From: Motiliproteus sp036960175
GTDB lineage: Bacteria; Pseudomonadota; Gammaproteobacteria; Pseudomonadales; Balneatricaceae
Assembly: GCA_036960175.1 (NCBI GenBank)
Contig: JBALWH010000019.1
Coordinates: forward strand, 14,366 to 78,365
DNA: 64,000 bases
Direction: 5' to 3'
The notes under the pieces: model-generated
The model's database searches: none
Told to the model about the DNA's origin: nothing
What the model saw: only the letters and a program-made list of their open reading frames with translations
Program-made: the position numbers and the translations under genes
Shown here: positions 8,665-16,039 of the stretch, piece by piece
Numbering within the stretch: the stretch's first letter is position 1
Layout of the letters: every line of letters begins with the position of its first letter

Positions 8665-9903
8665 TAAAAATTCTGTTTTATGGTATTAACTATGCGCCTG
8701 AAAAAACCGGAATAGGTAAGTACAGTGGTGAAATGGCAACTTGGTTTGCTTTAAAAGAAAAGGGCATGACGTCAGAGTTGTGACCGCGCTGCCTTATTAT
8801 CCGGAGTGGAAAGTTCATAATGGCTATAGCCGCTTTAGGTTTTGCACGATTACTTCAAACGGTGTCAAAGTTTTATTGCTGCCCGCTATATGTGCCTCAG
8901 AATGTCTCAACACTGAAGCGGCTTCTACACCTAGGGTCTTTCGCGCTCAGTTCAATGATTCCTTTGGCACGAAATCTGGCCTGGAAGCCTGACGTGGTGG
9001 TGACTGTTGTCCCTACGCTGTTTACGAGGCTTAACGCACAGCTGTTTGCTGCACTGAGTGGCGCCAAGTCTGTACTGCATATTCAAGATTATGAGCTGGA
9101 TGCAATGCTAGGTTTAGGCTTGGGGGGGGCGGTTTTTTTCGCGTATGGCTCAGTCTATTGAAAGTTGGTTGCTGCGTGATTTTGATCGTGTCTCTACTAT
9201 ATCCCAGTCGATGATAAAGCAAGAAAAAAAGGAGTTAATGACATTAATGTGGTTTTTTTCCCAAATCGGAGTATGCGATTTGTTTTGCCAGAAACCTCTT
9301 CGGTACAATCGTTTAGGCAACGGTTTAGGCCTTAATGAAGCTGATCCCATTCTGCTTTACTCTGGGGGTTTAGGAGAGAAGCAGGGGTTGGGGTTAGTTG
9401 TTGATGCTGCAAAAACCTGCTCTGAGCAGGGGCAGGCTGGTTGCTTCGAAATTGTTGGCGAAGGTGCAGCAAAAAAGAGGCTAGAACTGCAGGCCTCCGA
9501 TCTAGGGCTTAACAATGTACGTTTTTAACCTCTTCAACCATTGGAGGATCTTCTCACTTTTTTGGCTATGGCTGATTGCCATCTGGTCATACAGCGCAAG
9601 GGTGCCGCTGACAGCGTTCTCCCCTCAAAATTGACCAATATTTTAGCCGTGGGCGGTAACGCATTGATCACAGCGGATCCACATACTGAGTTCGGTCTGC
9701 TTTGCGACAAACACGCTGGGATCGCAGCCTGTGTAGAGCCGGAATCTTTAGATGCACTGTTGCAGGGTATCGAAAGGGTTTTAATGATGCCCTGCCAAAA
9801 TCAGATAGCACTCGACTACGCACGACAGTATTTAGACCAGGAACAAATACTAGCAAGTTTTGAAGCGGTTTTGAGACAACTTAGCCACGGCGGAATTAAA
9901 TAA
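8665..9903 (+). pseudogene. Decayed second copy of the WcaI-like glycosyltransferase
   Basis: Pieces of a WcaI-type protein can be followed along the whole stretch: KILFYGINYAPEKTGIGKY, HDVRVVTALPYYPEW, YCCPLYVP, HIQDYELDAMLGLG, LLRDFDRVSTIS, LLYSGGLGEKQGL and VLPSKLTNILAVGGNA, in the same order as the intact gene at 4042. Frame changes are needed near 8763 (G run), 8871 (T run), 9125 (G8), about 9240 and about 9325, and an in-frame TAA sits in the codon after NNVRF (about 9526), where the intact copy reads FMPLQP. Several independent lesions, including the nonsense codon, make sequencing error an unlikely full explanation. It marks either a duplication or a formerly distinct glycosyltransferase that was lost. 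Confidence 0.9.
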
Positions 9904-10049
9904 ATCTTCAGTAAATATTATTTAAATGATGTTTGGTTTTTAAACGCTTTATGAATAATGTTTTTATTCATAATCCCCATTAAATATAGAAGAGCAGATA
10001 TAGCATCTAATCAACTATGTTTTTCTGATTACAGGTTTTTTTATCGCCT

Positions 10050-10826
10050 ATGCAACATTTCAAGCATTTACTTAAAACCGCCAAGCTGAGACTTCTCCGT
10101 ATGCACTATGAGTCTAATAGTGGTCATTTGGGGGGGAATCTTTCCTGTATCGATGCGATTATGATTCTTCATCACTTGGTGATGAAACCTGGGGATCAGT
10201 TTTTACTATCTAAAGGCCATTCAGCAGGGGCCTTGTATATTACCCTCTGGAGTCTTGGGAAATTGTTCGATTCAGATTTAGAATCTTTCAGCAAGGATAA
10301 TACGCTTTTACCAGGGCATCCGAGTGGAGAGGGCATTCCTGATTTGCTTTTTTCCACCGGGTCTTTAGGCCACGGCCCTTCTCTGGCCTCAGGTTTGGCG
10401 CTAGCTGCTAAATACAAGAATTCAGACCACCAAGTATATTGTTTATGTTCTGACGGCGAATGGCAGGAAGGAAGTTGCTGGGAGGCCCTCACTTTTGCTA
10501 TTCATCAGAAATTGAATAACTTGACCATAATCATTGATCAAAATGGGCTTCAGGGATTTGGAAAGACCAAAGATGTTATATCTTGTGGTGATTTAACGAC
10601 CAGGATTTCAGCATTTGGCGCAAACGTACAGCGTGTTAGCGGACATGATCCTCTGGAAATAAAGAAGTCATTAGAGGAAACGTCTTTAGATATGCCTAAT
10701 GTGTTGATATTAGACACGGTAAAGGGAAATGGCACGCATTTTGAGGGGGAAATGCAATCGCATTACCTCCCGCTTTCCGAAGAGCAATTTCAGGCGGCAT
10801 ATTCGAAGGTCGATGGAGAATTATGA
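10050..10826 (+). CDS. Transketolase N-terminal (ThDP-binding) subunit, split form
   Basis: 258 residues equal to the N-terminal third of a transketolase. Motifs: SNSGHLGGNLSCIDAI, LLSKGHSAGALY, PGHPSG, TGSLGHGPSLASGLALA, and the ThDP/Mg motif CSDGEWQEGSCWEAL followed about 25 residues later by IIDQNGLQG. Split transketolases work as two-chain enzymes that move a two-carbon ketol unit between sugars. The next gene encodes the partner and starts inside this stop codon (ATGA). In this operon the enzyme most likely supplies or elongates an unusual sugar precursor rather than serving the pentose phosphate pathway; that is inference from the neighbours. The upstream 145 bp are AT-rich and may hold the operon promoter. 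Confidence 0.85.
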   Translation: MQHFKHLLKTAKLRLLRMHYESNSGHLGGNLSCIDAIMILHHLVMKPGDQFLLSKGHSAGALYITLWSLGKLFDSDLESFSKDNTLLPGHPSGEGIPDLLFSTGSLGHGPSLASGLALAAKYKNSDHQVYCLCSDGEWQEGSCWEALTFAIHQKLNNLTIIIDQNGLQGFGKTKDVISCGDLTTRISAFGANVQRVSGHDPLEIKKSLEETSLDMPNVLILDTVKGNGTHFEGEMQSHYLPLSEEQFQAAYSKVDGEL

Positions 10827-11722
10827 GAAATTCATTTGCTCAAACGGTTATTTCACAGTGCAATCAAGATGACAGTATCTTTCTGACTGGTGATCTTGGG
10901 TTTATGGCATTAGAAGAAGTAAAAAGCACTTTTGGAGCTCGGTTTGTCAATGCGGGTGTTGCCGAACAAAATATGATTGGTGTCGCCGCAGGCCTAGCCC
11001 GCGGAGGGTTTAAAGTTTTTACATATAGTATTGCGCCGTTTTGCTATGCACGCCCTTTCGAACAAATACGTAATGATATTTGTTTCGGTAATCTACCTGT
11101 CTGCTTGGTGGGTAATGGTGGGGGTTATGCATATGGCCATATGGGGCCGACGCATCATGCTCTTGAAGATTGCGCTGCAATGAATGCACTGGGTGTTCGG
11201 GTTCTTGTTCCTGCATTTGATGAAGATATCTCCGCGATGTTGTCCCAACTGTCGTCTCCAACCTATCTGCGCTTGGGCTATGACGTTAGACCAAAAAACA
11301 CTTCTGTTCCTGAGTATTCATCCTGGCGGCAGGTTTTGAGCGGAGAGCAGGGGGCCATTGCTGCTCTTGGACCCTTGGCCGGAGTCGCGTGGCAAGCGCT
11401 GCAAAATGTGCCCGCTGATAAAAGACCTTCTGTTTGGGCTGTAACCGAATTTAATGCTGATGGCATTCCAGAAGAGTTCTGGCAACAAGTGTCTGGGAGC
11501 CCCCTTTATGTAACCGAAGAGCATGTGTCCGCCGGAGGATTGGGGATGTTTATCTCTCTGGCTATGGTTCGTAGAGGTATTCAAGTATCAAATTTTGTTC
11601 ACCGTTACGCCCTCGGTTATCCTACCAATCGCTTTGGCTCTCAAGATTTTCATCGTGCTCAATGTGGGCTTGATGTAGATGGAGTTCTAACAATGATTGA
11701 TGGACATGAACATGAATCTTGA
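10823..11722 (+). CDS. Transketolase C-terminal (pyrimidine-binding) subunit, split form
   Basis: 299 residues covering the Pyr and C-terminal domains of transketolase. FVNAGVAEQNMIGVAAGLA carries the glutamate that activates the ThDP aminopyrimidine; GPTHHALEDCAAMNAL is the usual substrate-channel histidine segment; the C-terminal domain ends with the YALGYPTNRFGSQ region. It should assemble with the preceding subunit. The coupled start (ATGA overlap) fits equimolar synthesis. The 3' end overlaps the next gene by about 20 bases. Alternative readings such as a pyruvate dehydrogenase E1 or DXP synthase half are less likely, because the GHMGPTHH wording and the lengths of both halves fit split transketolases. 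Confidence 0.85.
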   Translation: MRNSFAQTVISQCNQDDSIFLTGDLGFMALEEVKSTFGARFVNAGVAEQNMIGVAAGLARGGFKVFTYSIAPFCYARPFEQIRNDICFGNLPVCLVGNGGGYAYGHMGPTHHALEDCAAMNALGVRVLVPAFDEDISAMLSQLSSPTYLRLGYDVRPKNTSVPEYSSWRQVLSGEQGAIAALGPLAGVAWQALQNVPADKRPSVWAVTEFNADGIPEEFWQQVSGSPLYVTEEHVSAGGLGMFISLAMVRRGIQVSNFVHRYALGYPTNRFGSQDFHRAQCGLDVDGVLTMIDGHEHES

Positions 11723-13688
11723 TAGTAAAATAAAAGGCCTGCAGGGGCCTGTTCTTATCATCGGAGCGAGTGGTTTTGTTGGCGCTAATTTGCTGCGCAG
11801 GTGTTTAGCGATTAGGTTGGATGTTATTGGGACTGTTTTTTCTGGAGACTCTTGGCGGCTTGACGATATACCTGCCTCCAATATATCTTTTCTAAATCTT
11901 CAAGACCCTGTCAGCGTGATGACTCTTTTTCATCGTGTAAGGCCTAAGACGGTGTTTGATTGCTCCGCTTTTGGTGCCTACTCCTTTGAGCAAGAGCATC
12001 AGCGTATTCACTCGACTAATTACTTGAACTTTATTGATGTAATGGAGGAGGTTTCCGAACTAAATTTGTCAGCCTATATCCATGCCGGAAGTTCATCTGA
12101 ATACGGCCTTAATGCATCCGCACCGGAAGAGTCTGAGACTCTTGTTCCTAACAGTCACTATGCAGTGAGTAAGGCGGCAACTAGCCAGGCGATCTCTTAT
12201 TATGGAAAAGTTCGAGGGGTTCCCGTCGTCAATCTTCGTTTATATTCGGTGTATGGACCATATGAAGATTCTTCTCGACTCATCCCTGTTCTTTGTGAGA
12301 AAAGTTTGCATAGCGCGCTCCCTAACTTTGCCCATTCAGAGGTTTCTAGGGACTTTATACATATAGATGATGTGGTCGCTGCATTTGTCGATGCTGCGCT
12401 ACGGATGAGTCCTGAGCTAGCTGGGGAGTCATTCAATATTGGTACGGGTGTTAGAACCTCTTTAGCCTCTTTGGCCTGTATAACTAAAGAGTTGTTTGAT
12501 ATCCAAGATGAGCCTCAGTTTAGTCTAGAAGCTGGTCGTGCATGGGACGTTGACAATTGGTATTCGAACCCGCAGAAAGCGAATGAAATGATGGGTTGGA
12601 CTGCGAAGGTTGGGTTTGCTGAGGGGTTAGCTTTAACTCGAGATTGGTGGGCAGTTCATTTAGAGAGCAATGACTTCGCTCGATTGACGAAGAAGGATCA
12701 GCCTAGCGATGTAAAAAGATCAGTCTCTGCAATCGTTGCTTGTTACAAAGATGAACAGGCTATTCCGATCATGCATGAGCGGTTGGTTAATGTATTTAAA
12801 AAGCTTGGATTAGATTACGAAATTATTTTTGTTAACGATTGCTCCCCGGACGACTCTGCTGAAACGATCAGAAAAATAAGTGCACAAGATCCTCATGTAA
12901 TGGGGGTGACGCATACACGAAATTTCGGTTCTCAATCGGCTTTCAAAAGTGGGATGGAACTTGCCAGTAAGGAAGCCTGTGTTCTTTTAGATGGAGATCT
13001 TCAGGACCCTCCTGAGTTGATTGAGGATTTTGTACGGGAGTGGCAGGCGGGCGCTGATGTTGTTTATGGTCGGCGTGTTAAGCGTGAGATGTCGGTACTG
13101 CTCGAAGCTTGTTATCGTGGTTTTTATCAGTTGTTTTCGGCTATGAGCGAGATTCCAATACCAAAGAATGCTGGTGACTTTTCACTGATGGATCGTTCTG
13201 TTGTTTATTGGATGCTTCAGTGTCAAGAGCGTGATTCTTTCCTGCGTGGCTTGCGTGCCTATATAGGTTTTAAACAGGTAGGCGTTGATTATGAAAGACC
13301 AGAACGCATGTTTGGTATTAGTACTAATAACTGGATAAAAAATATAGGTTGGGCAAAAAAAGCTATTTTCTCATTTTCGCGTACACCCTTGCACATGCTT
13401 ACGGCATTTGGTGGCATCGCTTGTCTCGGTTCGGTTGGTTTAGCGGCCGTAAGCGTACTTATGCGCGTACTTAATCCTGAGTCTGTGCCGCAAGGGGTGA
13501 CCTTTATTTCGCTATTAATTATGTTTTTCGGTTCTTCTACCATCTTTGCCATTGGATTGCTTGGCGAGTACATAGGTAAAATTTTAGAGGAGACCAAAGC
13601 TCGTCCCGCATTTATTCGTCGTAGCTTAATAATGCGGGGAGAGGTGCTTCCGGCCGAACATACAGGACACCATGACTCATGTCGGTAG
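11700..13688 (+). CDS. SDR sugar-nucleotide epimerase/dehydratase fused to a polyprenyl-phosphate GT2
   Basis: 662 residues, two enzymes in one chain. Residues about 15-320 form an extended SDR: VLIIGASGFVGANLL cofactor loop, HAGSSSEYG, HYAVSKAATSQ (YxxxK), SRDFIHIDDV, NIGTG. Residues about 335-650 form a GT2 enzyme of the ArnC/GtrB/DPM1 type: SAIVACYKDEQA, IIFVNDCSPDDS, LLDGDLQDPPELI, RGLRAYIGF, then two C-terminal membrane helices and LLGEYIGKILEE. Such GT2 enzymes make undecaprenyl-P-sugar from a nucleotide sugar. The fusion implies that the SDR product is handed straight to the transferase. ATG at 11700 is chosen; ATGs at 11706 and 11712 are also possible. It overlaps genes on both sides. 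Confidence 0.85.
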   Translation: MDMNMNLDSKIKGLQGPVLIIGASGFVGANLLRRCLAIRLDVIGTVFSGDSWRLDDIPASNISFLNLQDPVSVMTLFHRVRPKTVFDCSAFGAYSFEQEHQRIHSTNYLNFIDVMEEVSELNLSAYIHAGSSSEYGLNASAPEESETLVPNSHYAVSKAATSQAISYYGKVRGVPVVNLRLYSVYGPYEDSSRLIPVLCEKSLHSALPNFAHSEVSRDFIHIDDVVAAFVDAALRMSPELAGESFNIGTGVRTSLASLACITKELFDIQDEPQFSLEAGRAWDVDNWYSNPQKANEMMGWTAKVGFAEGLALTRDWWAVHLESNDFARLTKKDQPSDVKRSVSAIVACYKDEQAIPIMHERLVNVFKKLGLDYEIIFVNDCSPDDSAETIRKISAQDPHVMGVTHTRNFGSQSAFKSGMELASKEACVLLDGDLQDPPELIEDFVREWQAGADVVYGRRVKREMSVLLEACYRGFYQLFSAMSEIPIPKNAGDFSLMDRSVVYWMLQCQERDSFLRGLRAYIGFKQVGVDYERPERMFGISTNNWIKNIGWAKKAIFSFSRTPLHMLTAFGGIACLGSVGLAAVSVLMRVLNPESVPQGVTFISLLIMFFGSSTIFAIGLLGEYIGKILEETKARPAFIRRSLIMRGEVLPAEHTGHHDSCR

Positions 13689-14605
13689 CTACTCAAATTA
13701 GAATGGAGCGGGTCTGCCCAGTCTGCGAAGGTAGCTCGCAAGTACATTTCGCGGATGAGTGTATTGACCAAAATCAGATTAGCGATTTCACTTATGCTTC
13801 TCGTAAGCAACCGGAGTTCATGTGTCTTCGTTTGGTACGTTGTACGGACTGTGATTTGGTATATGCGCCTACCCCTCCTGCTGCGGATTTTCTGCTGACT
13901 GCATATTCGGAGGCTGCGTATGATTCTGGCCCAGAGGCTGAAGCTGCGGCACATAGTTACGCTAAAGCACTGGTGCAGCATGTCGAACGTCTTGCTGGTA
14001 GGAATGCTGCGGTAGATGTAGGGGCCGGTAGTGGACCGTTGCTACCATGGCTACAGGATGTTGGGTTTAATCCAGTGATTGGTATTGAGCCTTCACGAGC
14101 GGCTATTGATGCCGCTCTTCCTTCCGTGTTACCTATGCTACGTGAAGGAATGTTTACACCGGACTTGCTAGATGGCATTAGCCCGTCTCTACTGTGTTCT
14201 TTTATGACATTAGAGCATATGGAGAATCCTGCTGAATTCGTCAGTACTGCATATGAGCAATTAGAGCCTGGCGGTATGCTTGCTGTCGTTGTTCATAACT
14301 GGCGTGCGCCACTCAATCGTTTGCTGGGTTTACGTTCGCCGATTATCGATGTGGAGCATCTACAGCTTTTTAGCCCTAAATCGATACAAGCTCTAATGAC
14401 TCGAACCGGATTTGAGTCGATTACCTTGCAATCTATTAGTAATACTTACCCGCTTCGGTACTGGCTGCGCCTCACTCCGTTGCCAGCCGGCATGAAAGCG
14501 TCGATTGCTAAAATGCTAGATCGTATTGGAATTTCAGATACCCAACTATCGTTGCGCGTCGGCAATATGCTTGCCGTCGCTATCAAACCTTTGGTGAAGA
14601 ATTAA
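13679..14605 (+). CDS. Class I SAM methyltransferase with N-terminal Cys4 (zinc-type) motif
   Basis: 308 residues. The N terminus has CPVC (Cys13, Cys16) and CTDC (Cys55, Cys58), a likely zinc site of the kind found in sugar methyltransferases of polysaccharide and antibiotic clusters. The Rossmann domain follows: AAVDVGAGSGPLLPWL near 107, IGIEPS, then SFMTLEHMENPAEF and LEPGGMLAVVVHN. It probably methylates a sugar or a lipid- or nucleotide-linked sugar. It lacks room for the large C-terminal domain of dTDP-sugar C-methyltransferases, so O-, N- or C-methylation is open. It overlaps the fusion gene by ten bases, and its TAA shares a base with the next ATG. Confidence 0.75.
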   Translation: MSVATQIRMERVCPVCEGSSQVHFADECIDQNQISDFTYASRKQPEFMCLRLVRCTDCDLVYAPTPPAADFLLTAYSEAAYDSGPEAEAAAHSYAKALVQHVERLAGRNAAVDVGAGSGPLLPWLQDVGFNPVIGIEPSRAAIDAALPSVLPMLREGMFTPDLLDGISPSLLCSFMTLEHMENPAEFVSTAYEQLEPGGMLAVVVHNWRAPLNRLLGLRSPIIDVEHLQLFSPKSIQALMTRTGFESITLQSISNTYPLRYWLRLTPLPAGMKASIAKMLDRIGISDTQLSLRVGNMLAVAIKPLVKN

Positions 14606-15348
14606 TGACTCAAATAGATGATGTAACAACTAAGAAAAACGTTAGCCAGTTTGATGAGGATGTTCGAAATACGGGATCATACGCTTATACAGCAGAACGT
14701 CTGTCTGCTCGTTTTGCCAATACATGCATCAGTGATTCAATATCTCAGGCTTATGACTTCTCAGGAAAAACCGTGCTTGATCTTGGTTGCGGCGATGGCG
14801 CTTATACATTGGAATTCCCTTCTCTTGGGGTGAAAGAGGTGGTAGGCGTTGATCCGGCTAGTGTCGCGATTGAGGCAGCGAACGCGACAGCTCAAAAACT
14901 TGGCCTTGAAACCGCTGTGAAATTTGAGGTGGGTAACATTTACGCACTGGAGTCCTATCTAGCGGATGATCGCTTTGACTGCATTGTGCTGCGGGGGGTG
15001 CTACACCACCTTCCCGACCCGGCTCGCGCCATTGCCTGCCTTGCCTCATTTGGCGGGACTATCGTCATACTGGAACCCAATGGTAATAATCCGGTGTTAA
15101 AGTTGCTTGAGAAGTACTCTCGCTATCATATTGAGCATGAAGAGCGGTCATTCACACCAGGCGTGATTCGTTCTTGGCTTGAAACAGCTGAATTTTCAGT
15201 GAGTTCCAGCAAATTGATCAACTTAGTTCCTATGTTTTGTCCAGATTGGATGGCTAAAGTGTTGCGTGTAGTTGGACCAATCGTTGAGGCTTTTCCGCTA
15301 GTGCGAAATATTAGCTGTGGACAGATTGTTATCGTTGCACGTAAATGA
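14605..15348 (+). CDS. Class I SAM-dependent methyltransferase
   Basis: 247 residues with TVLDLGCGDGAYTLEF (motif I) near 54, VVGVDPAS (motif II), DCIVLRGVLHHLPDPARAI (motif IV) and GGTIVILEPNGNNP. This is the Methyltransf_11/UbiG-like fold, without the Cys4 domain of its upstream neighbour. Two methyltransferases in one tightly coupled operon suggest a di-methylated product or two alternating modifications. The start is set by the TAATG junction. It ends with an ATGA overlap into the first EamA gene. The acceptor is not readable from sequence; a role on the same sugar made by the transketolase and SDR is inferred from the operon. Confidence 0.75.
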   Translation: MTQIDDVTTKKNVSQFDEDVRNTGSYAYTAERLSARFANTCISDSISQAYDFSGKTVLDLGCGDGAYTLEFPSLGVKEVVGVDPASVAIEAANATAQKLGLETAVKFEVGNIYALESYLADDRFDCIVLRGVLHHLPDPARAIACLASFGGTIVILEPNGNNPVLKLLEKYSRYHIEHEERSFTPGVIRSWLETAEFSVSSSKLINLVPMFCPDWMAKVLRVVGPIVEAFPLVRNISCGQIVIVARK

Positions 15349-15713
15349 GGCGTATGTGGTCTGCTCATATATTCCTTGCTGGAATGATTTGTTGTATGGC
15401 TATATCCCAGGTTTTTCTAAAATTTGCAGGCATCCATGCAGCTGTTCAGTTTGATATAGTTCATGATTTTGTTAAGAATTATTGGCTTTGGGGTGGCTTG
15501 ATGCTATCTGGTTTCGGGCTTTGTTTTTGGATGATTACATTGCACAAAATGCCACTATCATCGGCTTACCCTTGGACTGCTTTAATATACGTTCTCACAC
15601 CAATAGCGAGCGTTATCTTTTTTGATGATGTGTTAAGTTTTAATTATGTACTAGGGATGATTAGTATCGTTGTTGGTGTTTTTCTAACCACCGGTGGTGT
15701 TGCGACGCAATGA
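15345..15713 (+). CDS. EamA/SMR-type small membrane protein, ArnE-like flippase subunit
   Basis: 122 residues with four membrane helices, the size of half-DMT transporters. SQVFLKFAG in helix 1 and HKMPLSSAYPWTALIYVLTPI in helix 3 are the positions conserved in ArnE (undecaprenyl-P-aminoarabinose flippase subunit) and in SMR proteins. It follows the methyltransferases by an ATGA overlap and is followed the same way by a second half-size EamA protein, reproducing the ArnE-ArnF pair. Expected role: moving the undecaprenyl-P-sugar made by the GT2 fusion to the periplasmic face. A drug exporter is the alternative, but the operon argues against it. Confidence 0.75.
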   Translation: MRRMWSAHIFLAGMICCMAISQVFLKFAGIHAAVQFDIVHDFVKNYWLWGGLMLSGFGLCFWMITLHKMPLSSAYPWTALIYVLTPIASVIFFDDVLSFNYVLGMISIVVGVFLTTGGVATQ

Positions 15714-16039
15714 CGAACACTGAGTTAGCGTTTTGTCTGCTTTGTGTGTTTTGTAGTAGTAGTTCCCAGCTTTTCATCAAGGGTGCTTCTTTGCGCCCCT
15801 CTTTTGGAAAAACCATTTTTCTCCTTGGGTTAGGTGTAATGCTTCAATTGAGCTCAGTTTTATTTGCGGTTATGGCATTAAAAACTATGCAGCTTTCTCA
15901 ACTTATACCGTTTGCCGCAATGGCGTATTTGCTGGTGCCAATAGGTAGTTTTTTTGTTTTTAACGAGCGCTTGCTTCCTCGGTTTTGGTCGGGTTCAGCG
16001 CTCATCGTTGTTGGGATTATTTACACCAGTTTATTATGA
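15710..16039 (+). CDS. EamA/SMR-type small membrane protein, ArnF-like flippase subunit
   Basis: 109 residues, four predicted helices. SSSSQLFIKGAS in helix 1 resembles the ArnF/ArnE QLxxKxA motif, and LSQLIPFAAMAYLLVPIGSFF corresponds to helix 3. It is the second half of a probable heterodimer with the preceding gene; the two are different enough to be true subunits rather than a tandem copy. Start ATG overlaps the preceding stop, and its own TGA overlaps the ATG of the GT-C enzyme that would use the flipped donor. This order (GT2, flippase pair, GT-C) matches the logic of the arn operon. Confidence 0.75.
   Translation: MTNTELAFCLLCVFCSSSSQLFIKGASLRPSFGKTIFLLGLGVMLQLSSVLFAVMALKTMQLSQLIPFAAMAYLLVPIGSFFVFNERLLPRFWSGSALIVVGIIYTSLL

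Noticed and set aside
8741..9528. Several overlapping open frames that could be called separate small glycosyltransferases
   Set aside because: They are frame-shifted pieces of one WcaI-like gene, in order; reported as one pseudogene.
13289..13981. 230-codon open frame on the minus strand
   Set aside because: It lies over the end of the SDR-GT2 fusion and the start of a methyltransferase, both with clear motifs; the minus-strand text matches no family.
15345..16039. Small multidrug resistance efflux pair
   Set aside because: Operon position between an ArnC-like GT2 and an ArnT-like GT-C fits ArnE/ArnF-type lipid flipping better.
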